Source: Io17-Chloro-G2 sp963663135 (GTDB taxonomy: Bacteria > Chloroflexota > Dehalococcoidia > Lucifugimonadales > UBA3495). Taken from it: 64,000 nt of DNA. How positions within the stretch are numbered: position 1 is the stretch's first letter; the number at the start of each line of letters is the position of its first letter. Location: contig CAXXRM010000005.1 of NCBI GenBank assembly GCA_963663135.2, forward strand, positions 62,001 through 126,000, written 5' to 3'. Both the position numbers and the translations under genes were made by a program. This document shows positions 35,319 to 43,880 of this stretch, one piece after another. The notes under the pieces are model-generated. The model searched no databases, had not been told where the DNA came from, and saw only the letters and a program-made list of their open reading frames with translations.

Positions 35319-36586
35319 CCTCCAACAATCCCGCCGAGTCCCTGGGAGCAACCCCTGTGTCGTCCTCCGGGCTGGACGTGGTCCGCATCCGGGAAGACTT
35401 CCCGATACTGCGCCGGACGGTGAACGGGCACCCCTTGGTGTACTTGGACAACGCCGCCACCAGCCAAAAACCTCAGGCGGTGATAGATGCCCTGGTCAAT
35501 TACTACACCACCGAAAATTCCAACGTGCACCGGGGAGTGCATACGCTGAGCCAGGAGGCCACCGAGGACTACGAGGGGGCCCGCAGCAAGGTGCGGCGTC
35601 TGCTTAACGCCGAGAAGGACGAGGAGATCATCTTCGTCCGCGGCACCACCGAAGGCATAAACCTCGTGGCCCAGTCCTTCGGCAGGGCAAACATCGGCCA
35701 GGACGACGAAATCTTGATTTCGTGCCTGGAGCACCACTCAAACATTGTTCCCTGGCAAATTATCTGCCAGGAGCGGGGAGCCCGCCTGCGGGTAGTCCCG
35801 ATCAACGACGCCGGCGAGCTTCTGCTGGAAGAGTACGAGGCCATGCTGGGCCCTCGCACCAAGCTGGTTTCAATGCTCCACATTTCCAACGCGCTGGGCA
35901 CCATCAACCCGGTGAAGCAGATTATCGAGTTGGCCCACAGCCGGGGGATTCCGGTGCTACTGGACGGCGCGCAGGCAGCCCCTCACATGCCGGTCGACGT
36001 GCGCGACTTGGGGTGCGACTTCTACGTTTTCTCCGGCCATAAACTATATGGCCCCACCGGGATAGGGATCCTCTACGGGAAGTCCAGCCTGCTGAACGAC
36101 ATGCCCCCCTTCCAGGGAGGCGGCGACATGATAAAATCGGTGACCATCGAAAAGACTCTGTACAACGACCTGCCCTACAAGTTCGAAGCCGGAACGCCCA
36201 ATATCGCCGGGGCCATTGGCTTAGGCGCCGCCGTGGATTACGTCACCAACATCGGCCTGGAAAGCATCGCAGCCTACGAAAACCAGCTTTTGGAGTACGG
36301 CACCGATTGCTTGAACACTATTGAGGGTCTCCGATTGATCGGGACTGCCGAGAAAAAAGCAGCGATCTTGTCCTTTGTTATGGACCAAGCCCACCCCCAC
36401 GACATCGGGACAATCCTGGATTCCCAGGGAATCGCAATTCGCACCGGCCACCACTGCACCCAACCGCTGATGGACCGCTTCGGCATTCCAGCCACCGCCC
36501 GGGCGTCAATGTCTTTCTACAACACCAAAGACGAAGTGGACGCTTTGGTCAAGGGCATCGACCGGGTAATTGAGGTTTTTAGCTAA
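35315..36586 (+). CDS. sufS: Cysteine desulfurase SufS
   Basis: 423-aa PLP enzyme that takes sulfur from cysteine for cluster assembly. The Lys that binds PLP is in FSGHKLYGPTG (near residue 243), and the persulfide-bearing Cys is in RTGHHCTQPLMDRFG (near residue 379). N-terminal YLDNAATSQKPQAV and NVHRGVHTLSQEAT are typical of class II desulfurases. It overlaps sufD by 4 nt and sufU by 1 nt. Confidence 0.95.
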   Translation: MTSNNPAESLGATPVSSSGLDVVRIREDFPILRRTVNGHPLVYLDNAATSQKPQAVIDALVNYYTTENSNVHRGVHTLSQEATEDYEGARSKVRRLLNAEKDEEIIFVRGTTEGINLVAQSFGRANIGQDDEILISCLEHHSNIVPWQIICQERGARLRVVPINDAGELLLEEYEAMLGPRTKLVSMLHISNALGTINPVKQIIELAHSRGIPVLLDGAQAAPHMPVDVRDLGCDFYVFSGHKLYGPTGIGILYGKSSLLNDMPPFQGGGDMIKSVTIEKTLYNDLPYKFEAGTPNIAGAIGLGAAVDYVTNIGLESIAAYENQLLEYGTDCLNTIEGLRLIGTAEKKAAILSFVMDQAHPHDIGTILDSQGIAIRTGHHCTQPLMDRFGIPATARASMSFYNTKDEVDALVKGIDRVIEVFS

Positions 36587-37035
36587 TGTCCGACTTGGGC
36601 GACCTTTACCAGGAAATCCTGCTGGAGCACAACAACCGGCCCAAGAATTTCAGGGAGTTGGAAGACGCCACCGCCCAAGCCGATGGTTTTAACCCCCTTT
36701 GCGGCGACCGGGTCTCCCTTTACCTGAAGGTGGAAGACGGCTGCGTGGCCGACGTGGGGTTTCAGGGTTCGGGGTGCGCCATCTCCCGCGCTTCGGCTTC
36801 AATGTTGACCCAGAGTATCAAGGGGCAGACCGTCGCCAGGGCCCAGGAGATTTTCCAGGCTTTTCATACGATGATGACCGAGCCGGACGCGGAGCTCGAT
36901 TATGACACTTTGGGGGACCTCGAGACCCTGGCCGGGGTCATCGATTATCCTGCCCGGATCAAGTGCGCGATACTGGCTTGGCACACGATGGTTTCCGCCC
37001 TGGACGGCAGCAGCGATCCGGTCACCACGGAATAG
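36586..37035 (+). CDS. sufU: SufU sulfur-transfer protein (copy 1)
   Basis: 149-aa SufU. The zinc-site residues are NPLCGD (near residue 37), GSGCAISRAS (near 63) and RIKCAILAWHT near the C-terminus. In SufU systems this protein accepts persulfide from SufS. The start codon overlaps the sufS stop by one base, confirming operon membership. A diverged second copy follows. Confidence 0.93.
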   Translation: MSDLGDLYQEILLEHNNRPKNFRELEDATAQADGFNPLCGDRVSLYLKVEDGCVADVGFQGSGCAISRASASMLTQSIKGQTVARAQEIFQAFHTMMTEPDAELDYDTLGDLETLAGVIDYPARIKCAILAWHTMVSALDGSSDPVTTE

Positions 37036-37138
37036 CCGCGGCATAGCCGGTGATTGACAGCCAAACCGCAGCCACGGAGTACCGGCGGGCCCCGCTGTGA
37101 GCCGGCAACCTGATCCTCAACTTGGAAACCCAAGACCT

Positions 37139-37603
37139 ATGTCGCAAGCGCCAGACGTACACTTGGACGGCCTCTACGGGGACTGCATCCTCGACCACTA
37201 CCGCAGTCCTCGCAACCGCCAACCCCTGCTGGATGCGGACCTTTCCGCCGGTGAGTTCAACCCGTTTTGCGGAGACCGAGTAGACCTCTCCCTGACACTC
37301 GGCCCGGGGACCCGGATCGTACAGACCAGCGCTGCCTCGGAAGGCTGCTCCATTATTCAAGCCTCGGCTTCCATGCTGTCCTGCCTGCTAGAAGGAAAGA
37401 CCCTGGAGGAAGCGGAGTCGCTGGCGGCCGACTTCCGGACCATGATGGCGGGGAAGCAGCTACCGCCCGCCATCATGGCGCGGCTGGGTGAGGTGGAGGC
37501 CCTGCAGGTTGTCCGGACCTACCCCGTCCGCATCAAGTGCGCGCTGTTGCCCTGGGTAGCCCTGGAGCAGGGACTGAAAGCCCACAAAAACAGGGAATCG
37601 TAG
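37139..37603 (+). CDS. SufU-like protein (copy 2)
   Basis: 154-aa paralogue of the preceding SufU. It keeps the Cys/Asp set (FNPFCGD, SEGCSIIQASASML, VRIKCALLPW) but differs through most of the rest. I prefer ATG 37139, where similarity begins (LDGLYGDCILDHYRSPRNRQ); a GTG at 37097 would add 14 residues. It may be a second persulfide acceptor or a specialised scaffold. It lies about 100 nt after copy 1 and closes the operon. Confidence 0.85.
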   Translation: MSQAPDVHLDGLYGDCILDHYRSPRNRQPLLDADLSAGEFNPFCGDRVDLSLTLGPGTRIVQTSAASEGCSIIQASASMLSCLLEGKTLEEAESLAADFRTMMAGKQLPPAIMARLGEVEALQVVRTYPVRIKCALLPWVALEQGLKAHKNRES

Positions 37604-37683
37604 GCTAAAGCTCCAATTGCCCCACCTCCCGCATTCCATGGGGCGGGCCGGGGTTTTCCCCAATAGCATTCCCCGCGTTTACT

Positions 37684-38193
37684 CTATGCTGTTCCGCTGC
37701 GCTGCAAGCCCTTCAGGTAAGCGATGTGGCCCTGGTGCTGGTACACCTCGCCGATGATCTGACGGAAAATAGCCCCCACCGACATTTCCGGACGCTGTTC
37801 CCTGGGAACCACCGCATAGTCTTCGGGACCCAGGGTATTCAGGTATTCCAGTGTCGCCTGTCGCACGGCCTGGCCGTACCGCAATAGCGCTGCCAGGTCC
37901 AATACCGGGAAATTGGCCACTTGCTCCTGGGTGTGGCCAAAGCCGTTGTCCCTGGTGGGCAAGCCGAACGTTTCGTTCCAGCCTTCCTTTTCCCATATTT
38001 CGGTCTGCCGCTGCACAAAAAACTGGAACCACATGTCCTCCACCCGGAGCATGTGCCACAGAATCCAGCCTATGGGGTTGGCTTCGGCTCCGGCCCGCCA
38101 GACCAACTCCTCGGGAGTAAGGTCCTGGACCGCCTCCAACAGCAACTCCTGCTCCCTTGCCAAAGCATCCGCGATAAACTCGTCTAAGGTCAT
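37684..38193 (-). CDS. DinB-like four-helix protein
   Basis: 169-aa DinB/YfiT superfamily protein. The metal-site histidines appear as ILWHMLRVED near residue 46 and YQHQGHIAYLKGL at the C-terminus. The family includes thiol transferases (bacillithiol and mycothiol types) and proteins of unknown role. GAGGAG precedes ATG 38193. It converges with the suf operon; an imperfect hairpin near 37625-37665 may terminate both. Confidence 0.84.
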   Translation of the reverse strand: MTLDEFIADALAREQELLLEAVQDLTPEELVWRAGAEANPIGWILWHMLRVEDMWFQFFVQRQTEIWEKEGWNETFGLPTRDNGFGHTQEQVANFPVLDLAALLRYGQAVRQATLEYLNTLGPEDYAVVPREQRPEMSVGAIFRQIIGEVYQHQGHIAYLKGLQRSGTA

Positions 38194-38550
38194 TTCCGGC
38201 TCCTCGTTGCGACGTTCTGCTCAAATGGTTTTTCGGCAGACTATCCCATTTCCGTCGGCACGGCTAGTGTCGCCTGAGTATCTTCCTGCTTCCACTATCC
38301 ACGCCAGTGGCAGATTGGAGGGCTTGTAAGAGAAGAGTCCGCCAACAGTGAGCGGGTTAAGTAGAATATGGAATAAGGGTTGATGGGGAGAAGATTACGC
38401 CCTTGCACCCACCTTCAGCACAATCCTGGCAGCGCAACTTTCTCAGACCGGGCCAGAAACCACATTACAAATCAGCTGAAGGATAGTAGACTGCTCAACT
38501 GCGTTACATTGATAGAGTACCCATTAGAGCACCCAGGAGAGGAACCAAAT
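38194..38550. other. Divergent intergenic region
   Basis: About 355 nt between the divergent DinB-like gene and a small hypothetical gene. No RNA gene or strong promoter was recognised; the open frame here lacks protein-like composition. Confidence 0.35.
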
Positions 38551-38769
38551 ATGGTCCAGGGCCTAAGACCGGACGACCCGATCCCCATCACCACCGCACA
38601 ACTTGAGCAAATCGCAGAGGAACAGGGACCGGACGCCATAACCCTGGTGGACCTGGAAAACCGCATCTTCAAAACAACTCCGATAATCGACGACGTAGAA
38701 TTCACTCGGTATGTGCAGTTGGATTCAACAGACGCCTACCTGCACTACGTAAAACTCTACGACAAGTAG
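38551..38769 (+). CDS. Small hypothetical protein
   Basis: 72-aa acidic protein that I do not recognise: MVQGLRPDDPIPITTAQLEQ at the N-terminus and YLHYVKLYDK at the end. GAGAGGAA about 6 nt before ATG 38551 sets the start; the longer frame from 38380 has no such support. No membrane segment or motif. It lies 80 nt upstream of the exported dienelactone hydrolase. Confidence 0.6.
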   Translation: MVQGLRPDDPIPITTAQLEQIAEEQGPDAITLVDLENRIFKTTPIIDDVEFTRYVQLDSTDAYLHYVKLYDK

Positions 38770-38849
38770 CCAGAGCAACCGGGCGGCTTTGTTAAATAAC
38801 GTTGGGACACGGTTCCAACGTTGTTCCTAAAGAGTAGGAGGCACTGACA

Positions 38850-39794
38850 ATGCCCGACGTTAAGGGCGACGGAGTTGTCCGGGGACACACTTGGCTCAGC
38901 ACCCGGGTCTATCGCCGGGAATTTCTCCGGCGGATGGCAATCATCGGCGGGGGCGCGGTGGTCGGGGGAACGCTGTTGAGCGGTCTGGCCTGCGGCGCCG
39001 AGACGCCCACGGCAACCATGTCTCCCAACCCAACCATGGCTCCTACGCAAATGGTGGTTCCCACGCCAGGGCCGGGAGAAACCGTTTCTCCCGACGACCC
39101 TCGCATTGAGGCCGGCCCGGTAGAATTCACCACTGCCGCCACCACGGTGCTGGGATACCTGTCCCGCCCGAAAGAAGACGGGCCCCACCCGTCGGTTTTG
39201 GTCATCCACGAAAACCGGGGAATGCAGCCCCATTTCCCCGACATTACCCGCCGCTATGCTCTTCAAGGGTATACCGCCCTGAGCGTCGACCTGCTTTCAC
39301 GGAGGGGCGGGACCGCGGCGTTCGCCGACACCAACCAGGCCAGGGACGCGTTGCGGGAGATTACCCAGGATGATTTTATGGCCGACCTGAACGCCAGCGT
39401 TGACTACCTCCAGACCCTTTCCCACGTCAGGGCAGACCGGATTGGGGTGACGGGGTTCTGTTTCGGGGGCGGTCTGACCTGGTTAATGTCGGTTCGGAAC
39501 CAAGAGATTGCGGCAGCGGTCCCCTTCTATGGGTCGGCTCCGCCGTTGGACGAGGTCCCCAACCTGAATGCGCCGGTCCTGGGGATTTACGGGGGCGATG
39601 ACCAACGGATTAACTCCGGTGTCCCCGAATTAGAAGCGGCGTTGCAGCAAAACGGGAAGGTCTACCGGGTAATCACCTACCCTGGAGCCGGACACGCTTT
39701 TTTCAACGACACCGGGCAACGCTACCACCAAGAGGCCGCCACAGCGGCTTGGCGGGAAACCCTGGGGTGGTTTGACGAGCATTTGAAGTCCTAG
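38850..39794 (+). CDS. Exported dienelactone hydrolase family protein
   Basis: 314-aa alpha/beta hydrolase. The twin-arginine signal RREFLRRMAIIGGGAVVGG is followed by LLSGLAC, a lipobox, so the protein is probably folded in the cytoplasm, exported by Tat and anchored as a lipoprotein. A P/T-rich linker follows. The catalytic triad is Cys in GVTGFCFGGGLTW, Asp in YGGDDQR and His in GAGHAFFND, the dienelactone hydrolase set. AGGAGG precedes ATG 38850. Substrate unknown. Confidence 0.9.
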   Translation: MPDVKGDGVVRGHTWLSTRVYRREFLRRMAIIGGGAVVGGTLLSGLACGAETPTATMSPNPTMAPTQMVVPTPGPGETVSPDDPRIEAGPVEFTTAATTVLGYLSRPKEDGPHPSVLVIHENRGMQPHFPDITRRYALQGYTALSVDLLSRRGGTAAFADTNQARDALREITQDDFMADLNASVDYLQTLSHVRADRIGVTGFCFGGGLTWLMSVRNQEIAAAVPFYGSAPPLDEVPNLNAPVLGIYGGDDQRINSGVPELEAALQQNGKVYRVITYPGAGHAFFNDTGQRYHQEAATAAWRETLGWFDEHLKS

Positions 39795-39830
39795 CTGGGC
39801 TGCGCCGGTGATGCCATCCCTCGTACCACT

Positions 39831-40736
39831 TCAGGGCAGGGGCATCGGTATGTGTTCCTCGAAGAAGAGAGCTACCCTGCGGATATAGGCTGCCCGGTTC
39901 TTCCGGTAAACGTTGATGTGCTCTGCCCCGGCCACCAGCCAGATTCGGTCTTCCGGGTTGTTGGAAGTCCGGTGCAGGGCCACCGTTTCATCCACCGAAA
40001 TCACCGTGTCCTCCCGCCCGTGAAAGAAGTAGATGGGCTGGGATATCTGGTCGATCACTTCTACCGGCCGCACCCGCCGGAAATCGGCTCGGAACAGGGC
40101 CCGCCCGGCCCACAGGATAAAGAAGGTGAACCAGGCCGGCAGGTAGAATCCCCAGGCGTTGGTATGAATCAGGCGAATGTCCGAGACGTAGTCCATAAAC
40201 CCGCTGTCGCTGACAATCGCCGGAATCCTGGGGTCCTGGGCCGCCACCATGATGGCTACCCCCGCTCCCAGGGAGAAGCCCAGCAGCCCGATACGCTCCA
40301 CCGGAATGCCCCGGGATTCCACGTAGTCGATTGCCCCGAGCAGGTCCCACTGTTCCCGGTCCCCCTCGGAACTGCGTACCCCGGCCGACTCTCCCCGGGC
40401 CCGCAGGTCGAACAGCAGGACGCTGAATCCCCGGTCAACCAGGTCGCGGCCCAGTTCCAGGGCCCGGATGGCCGGGTCGTTTCGATGCTGGTCGGTCCCC
40501 TGAATCAGGATAACGCAGGGGAGGTCTTCGGGCGCGGGCAGATACCAACCGGCCAGCAGCACCGAGTCCCCCCGGCTGGGGAAAGCGACATCCTCCCAAT
40601 GCAACCCCAACTGCAATGGGTGGCCGGATACCGGCATCCGCTCCTGTAGGGTGAGTCTGTGGGCGACCCAGGCGCCGTAGGCAATTATTGTCAGCAGGGC
40701 CAGCCCAGCGACGGCAAGCAGCAGGGGAATCAACAT
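39831..40736 (-). CDS. Membrane-anchored alpha/beta hydrolase
   Basis: 301-aa hydrolase with an N-terminal membrane segment (LIPLLLAVAGLALLTIIAYG). Nucleophile elbow GLLGFSLGAGVAI near residue 153, acid in YFFHGREDTV and His in AGAEHINVY. A second hydrophobic stretch (FYLPAWFTFFILWAG) lies in the lid region. Esterase, lipase or thioesterase roles are all possible. It converges with the dienelactone hydrolase gene and follows a 64-codon hypothetical gene on the same strand. Confidence 0.84.
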   Translation of the reverse strand: MLIPLLLAVAGLALLTIIAYGAWVAHRLTLQERMPVSGHPLQLGLHWEDVAFPSRGDSVLLAGWYLPAPEDLPCVILIQGTDQHRNDPAIRALELGRDLVDRGFSVLLFDLRARGESAGVRSSEGDREQWDLLGAIDYVESRGIPVERIGLLGFSLGAGVAIMVAAQDPRIPAIVSDSGFMDYVSDIRLIHTNAWGFYLPAWFTFFILWAGRALFRADFRRVRPVEVIDQISQPIYFFHGREDTVISVDETVALHRTSNNPEDRIWLVAGAEHINVYRKNRAAYIRRVALFFEEHIPMPLP

Positions 40737-40769
40737 ATCTGGGTGAAGGCCTCCCGGCCCGGTGGTGTC

Positions 40770-40964
40770 TTACCTGTTGGCGTTGCTCTGTTCCCGTTGC
40801 CGCTGCTCCAGCCAGTCCAAGCCGGACTCCGACTCTACCAGTTCGTCATCGAAGAATCCGTGACCCCGCTTGACCAGGTGCATACCCTCGTAGAACAGCA
40901 GCCACACGATGGGCCGCACCACTTCGTCGGGCACCCCCTTGGAGTAGAAGGAACGGGGGTTCAT
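40770..40964 (-). CDS. Small hypothetical protein
   Basis: 64-aa minimum. The text looks protein-like (NPRSFYSKGVPDEVVRPIVW, LLFYEGMHLVKRGHG) and the frame stays open upstream into the end of the methyltransferase gene. No ATG, GTG or TTG occurs before 40964, although a GGAGG is present near 41028. It may therefore begin upstream through a changed start or base error. No known domain; it lies between the methyltransferase and the hydrolase genes, all on the minus strand. Confidence 0.45.
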   Translation of the reverse strand: MNPRSFYSKGVPDEVVRPIVWLLFYEGMHLVKRGHGFFDDELVESESGLDWLEQRQREQSNANR

Positions 40965-41034
40965 GTCCCGGAAAAACCTGGCTTGGGTTAACCGCTGAAA
41001 CCCGTCGGCTTGATCCTGGGTCTCTGTCCTCCGG

Positions 41035-41739
41035 TTACTTTTGGCAGAGAAACATTCCCCAACCCAATTCTTCCCGCTCTATCGCGTGCACCATCTGGTC
41101 ATCAGCGTGGGAAAGGGCTTCAAATGTGTCCGGGTTGAGTGCCTTCTGGGACAACGCCACTTGGGACAGGCAGGCGTACTTCTTGTTCAGGTTCTCCGAC
41201 AGGTCATGGGCCTCCAACACCCGAAATCCCGCCTCACCTAGAGCGTCCTGATAGCCGGAAAAGCTGAAATCGGTGTCAAACAGCAGGCGGTCGTAGACAT
41301 ACTTGCGGGCATCCTCGCCGATGTTGGGCGTTGGCTTGGCCAAATCGTCAAAAATGAACAGACCGCCCGGTTTGAGCACCCGATAGACTTCTTGCAGGGT
41401 CTTTTCTTTATCGGGAATATGGTAGATGGTCGCCTGGCTCCAGACGTGACTGAAGGAATTGGCGTCGAAGGGCAGGTCGGTGGCCGAGGCCTTCTCAAAG
41501 GTCAGGCGGGCGCGCACCTCCGGGGTCTGGTCCCGGAGCGACTCGACCGCATTGTTAATGCGGACGCCGCTCAAGTCTATCCCCATTACTTGGCAGCCCG
41601 CGCTTTCGCACAGCCAGGTGGCGGCGTTGCCGTTGCCACAGCCCAGGTCCAACACCTGGGCTACGGGTTGGATTCGGGCCTTTTCCAGCATAACCCGGTT
41701 CAGGTTGACGCAGGCAGCCAGGAAATCGTCCCCACTCAC
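41035..41739 (-). CDS. Class I SAM-dependent methyltransferase
   Basis: 234-aa as drawn. Motif I VLDLGCGNGNAATWL near residue 29, acidic turn MGIDLSG, and post-motif FSHVWSQATIYHIPD mark the fold; the closest style is small-molecule methyltransferases of the sarcosine/dimethylglycine type. The GTG start at 41739 is probably too short. The same frame reads about 45 further codons upstream (EAFYDAEDALYRSFW, REGSLHWGWFDQ) that look conserved, with no ATG, GTG or TTG. An AAGGAG at 41860-41865 precedes two ATT codons. The true start is unresolved. Confidence 0.78.
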   Translation of the reverse strand: MSGDDFLAACVNLNRVMLEKARIQPVAQVLDLGCGNGNAATWLCESAGCQVMGIDLSGVRINNAVESLRDQTPEVRARLTFEKASATDLPFDANSFSHVWSQATIYHIPDKEKTLQEVYRVLKPGGLFIFDDLAKPTPNIGEDARKYVYDRLLFDTDFSFSGYQDALGEAGFRVLEAHDLSENLNKKYACLSQVALSQKALNPDTFEALSHADDQMVHAIEREELGWGMFLCQK

Positions 41740-41880
41740 CTGGTCGAACCAGCCCCAATGCAGGCTGCCTTCCCGGTCCCAAAATGAACGATACAGGGCG
41801 TCTTCCGCGTCGTAAAACGCCTCGGTATCTGCTTCAGTGAATCGGCTCTCCTTAATAATCTCCTTCGATATACTCGGCTA

Positions 41881-42389
41881 ATGTGTTCCTTGTGCAAGAT
41901 TATCCGGCGACCTAGAAGATTCCAAACACTTTCCTCCGACCGGTACACAAGCCGATGGAAATAACCCGGCTTGCCGGTCAAGACACCGTCCCAGTTGCGT
42001 AAAAGAAGAAGGGGCCGTAAGCGGGGGTTTAAGCCTGCGGTTGGGCTATCGACGGCCGGGGACAATGTGCCTCCGGCAATTTCGGTGGTGAATTCGCTTT
42101 ATGGAGTCTGCGGCCGGGGTGACATCGGACGAATGTGTAGGAACTGTTCCTTGGGCTCGTGACGCCGGAAATTGACTGAACGATATGTTGTATGAGTCAG
42201 TACGAGCCACTGGGTCAACTTGCTTATCACTTGCCTAAAATATTCCATTTGGGAAAGAGAGTCAATCGCAAGTATTCCCAATACAAGGTTTTTGAGTTGT
42301 CTTTAAATCTCTTTAGGGGTCCAAAAATACCCTAAAGGCAAACCCGTTGATGTGGGGCTTGACGAGCCAACCGGGCAGACGCCATTCTC
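41881..42389. other. Intergenic region left of the IS element
   Basis: About 510 nt without a supportable gene. Open frames here are arginine-rich shadows. Nothing structural beyond a small GGAACTGTTCC palindrome near 42140. Confidence 0.35.
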
Positions 42390-42392
42390 TTA

Positions 42393-43276
42393 GAGGGTGT
42401 GTGAGAAATCCCGTTCAAGCTGGCTGGAGCCTTTTGAGCATGAGATGGATCATGGCTACATAAACCCAAGCCTCGCTGGTTTCCGGCAGGGCTTCATAGT
42501 CTTTGCTCAAGCGCCGGCAGCGGCCCAGCCACGCCAACGTCCGCTCCACCACCCACCGGCGGGGCAGCACCTCAAAGGAGTGAGTGTCCGGCCTCCGCCG
42601 GACCACGCTCAGCAGCCAACCGCCAGTGACCCAGGCCCAGGCTACCAACTTGCCAGCGTATGCCCCGTCAGCCCAGATCACTTTGAGCCTGGGATACCGG
42701 CCCACCATTTTGCTCAACACCAGCTTGGCTCCATCCCGGTCCTGAATGTTGGCGGCATGTACCACCACGGCCAGGAGCAGTCCTAAAGTATCTACTGCGA
42801 TGTGGCGCTTGCGCCCAGCAACCTTCTTGCCCGCATCGTAGCCCCTGGGCCCCCTTTTTCCGTGGTCTTCACCGACTGGCTGTCGATGATTGCGGCGCTG
42901 GGCGTAGCCTCGTGTCCCTCAGCCTCCCGAACCCTGGGACGCAGCGCCGCCTCAATGCTCTCCCAGGTCCCATCTCTGCGCCACTTCCGAAAATACCACC
43001 AAACCGTCCCCCAGGGCGGCAGGTCATGGGGCGTCAAGCGCCAGGGTATGCCGCCGCGCAGCACATACAGAACGCCATTTACTACTTCGCGCAAGTCCAC
43101 GGTCCGAGGATGCCCCCTGGGTTTGCTTGGCGGCAGCAAGGGGGCTAATTCGGCCCACTGGGCGTCGGTCAAATCGCTGGGATAAGGTTTTCTGTTCATA
43201 CCCCCACAATAGCAGGATTGCTGACCCACTCCCCAAGAGAAATTGGTGCAGGTTTAGCCCTTTCTCACACACCCTC
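42393..43276. mobile_element. IS5-family insertion sequence (884 bp)
   Basis: Bounded by 16-bp perfect inverted repeats GAGGGTGTGTGAGAAA (42393-42408, and its complement at 43261-43276). The trinucleotide TTA flanks both ends (42390-42392; 43277-43279), fitting the TNA target duplication of IS1031/IS427-type IS5 elements. It contains one transposase split into two frames. Intact ends suggest a fairly recent insertion, next to an mgtE remnant. Confidence 0.88.
42415..43199 (-). CDS. IS5-family transposase (two frames, -1 shift)
   Basis: The first frame starts at ATG 43199 (MNRKPYPSDLTDAQWAELAP) and carries the first catalytic Asp in AIIDSQSVKTTEKGG. The second frame, entered by a -1 shift in the AAAAAGGGGGCCCAGGGGC region (about 42841-42863), gives GYDAGKKVAGRKRHIAVDT, the second Asp in IWADGAYAGKL and the Glu in RRWVVERTLAWLGRCRR. 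The full DDE set exists only across both frames. Members of this group often use programmed frameshifting, so this may be functional rather than broken. Confidence 0.82.
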
Positions 43277-43308
43277 TTAAGAAGTCAATTCAATTCCCTC
43301 CGATAGCA

Positions 43309-43511
43309 TCACCGGACCAAACCTATGGCGACGCTAACAATGCCGAGAAACAGTAGAAGACCGAACACATCGGTATTGGTTGTCACCACCACTGCCGAGG
43401 CCACGGCCGGGTCGACTCCAATCCGCCTCAAGAACAAGGGTACGGCAGCGCCGTTGCCTGGAAACTTGAGCCGTGCCGCCCCGAGCATTTCCAGGATGTT
43501 TGCCCGGAATG
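43309..43511 (-). pseudogene. mgtE: MgtE magnesium transporter C-terminal remnant
   Basis: Reading from about 43511 down to TGA at 43309-43311, the frame gives GNGAAVPLFLRRIGVDPAVA followed by VVTTNTDVFGLLLFLGI, the last two membrane helices of MgtE. The upstream part of the gene is absent and the sequence becomes unrelated beyond about 43511. It lies 32 bp from the IS5-type element, which may have taken part in the loss. Confidence 0.65.
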
Positions 43512-43880
43512 TTCCGGGCCGCAGGCTTCAATTATAGTGCCGCTCCGGTCGGAGACGAACACACAACGTTGCCTGTCAACGCCCTTGACGCTGCTGTAGT
43601 ATTCGGCGGTGGCCTGTACCCCGGCCGACCCGTGAGCGCCGGTGGCAGACGTTAACCGCGCCGTACTATAATGACATGTCAGTCACAGACATTTAGAGCG
43701 TTACGGGGCCGCCGACAACGCAGGGCCGCCGCCGGCCGCCAAGTTAAGACCTCCAGCCATCCCTGACCGCCGCATCGGACTTTGGCGCGGCTCCGCCGAT
43801 GTAAGGCGCCGCGTGGGGACGTCAAAAACGCCGATCTCCGGATGTAATCTCGTTATCACTAGCCGCAGCGATACAGCTCC
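43512..43880. other. Intergenic region before the channel gene
   Basis: About 370 nt. A TATAAT occurs near 43665 (GTACTATAATGACATG) without a convincing -35. No gene seen. Confidence 0.35.
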
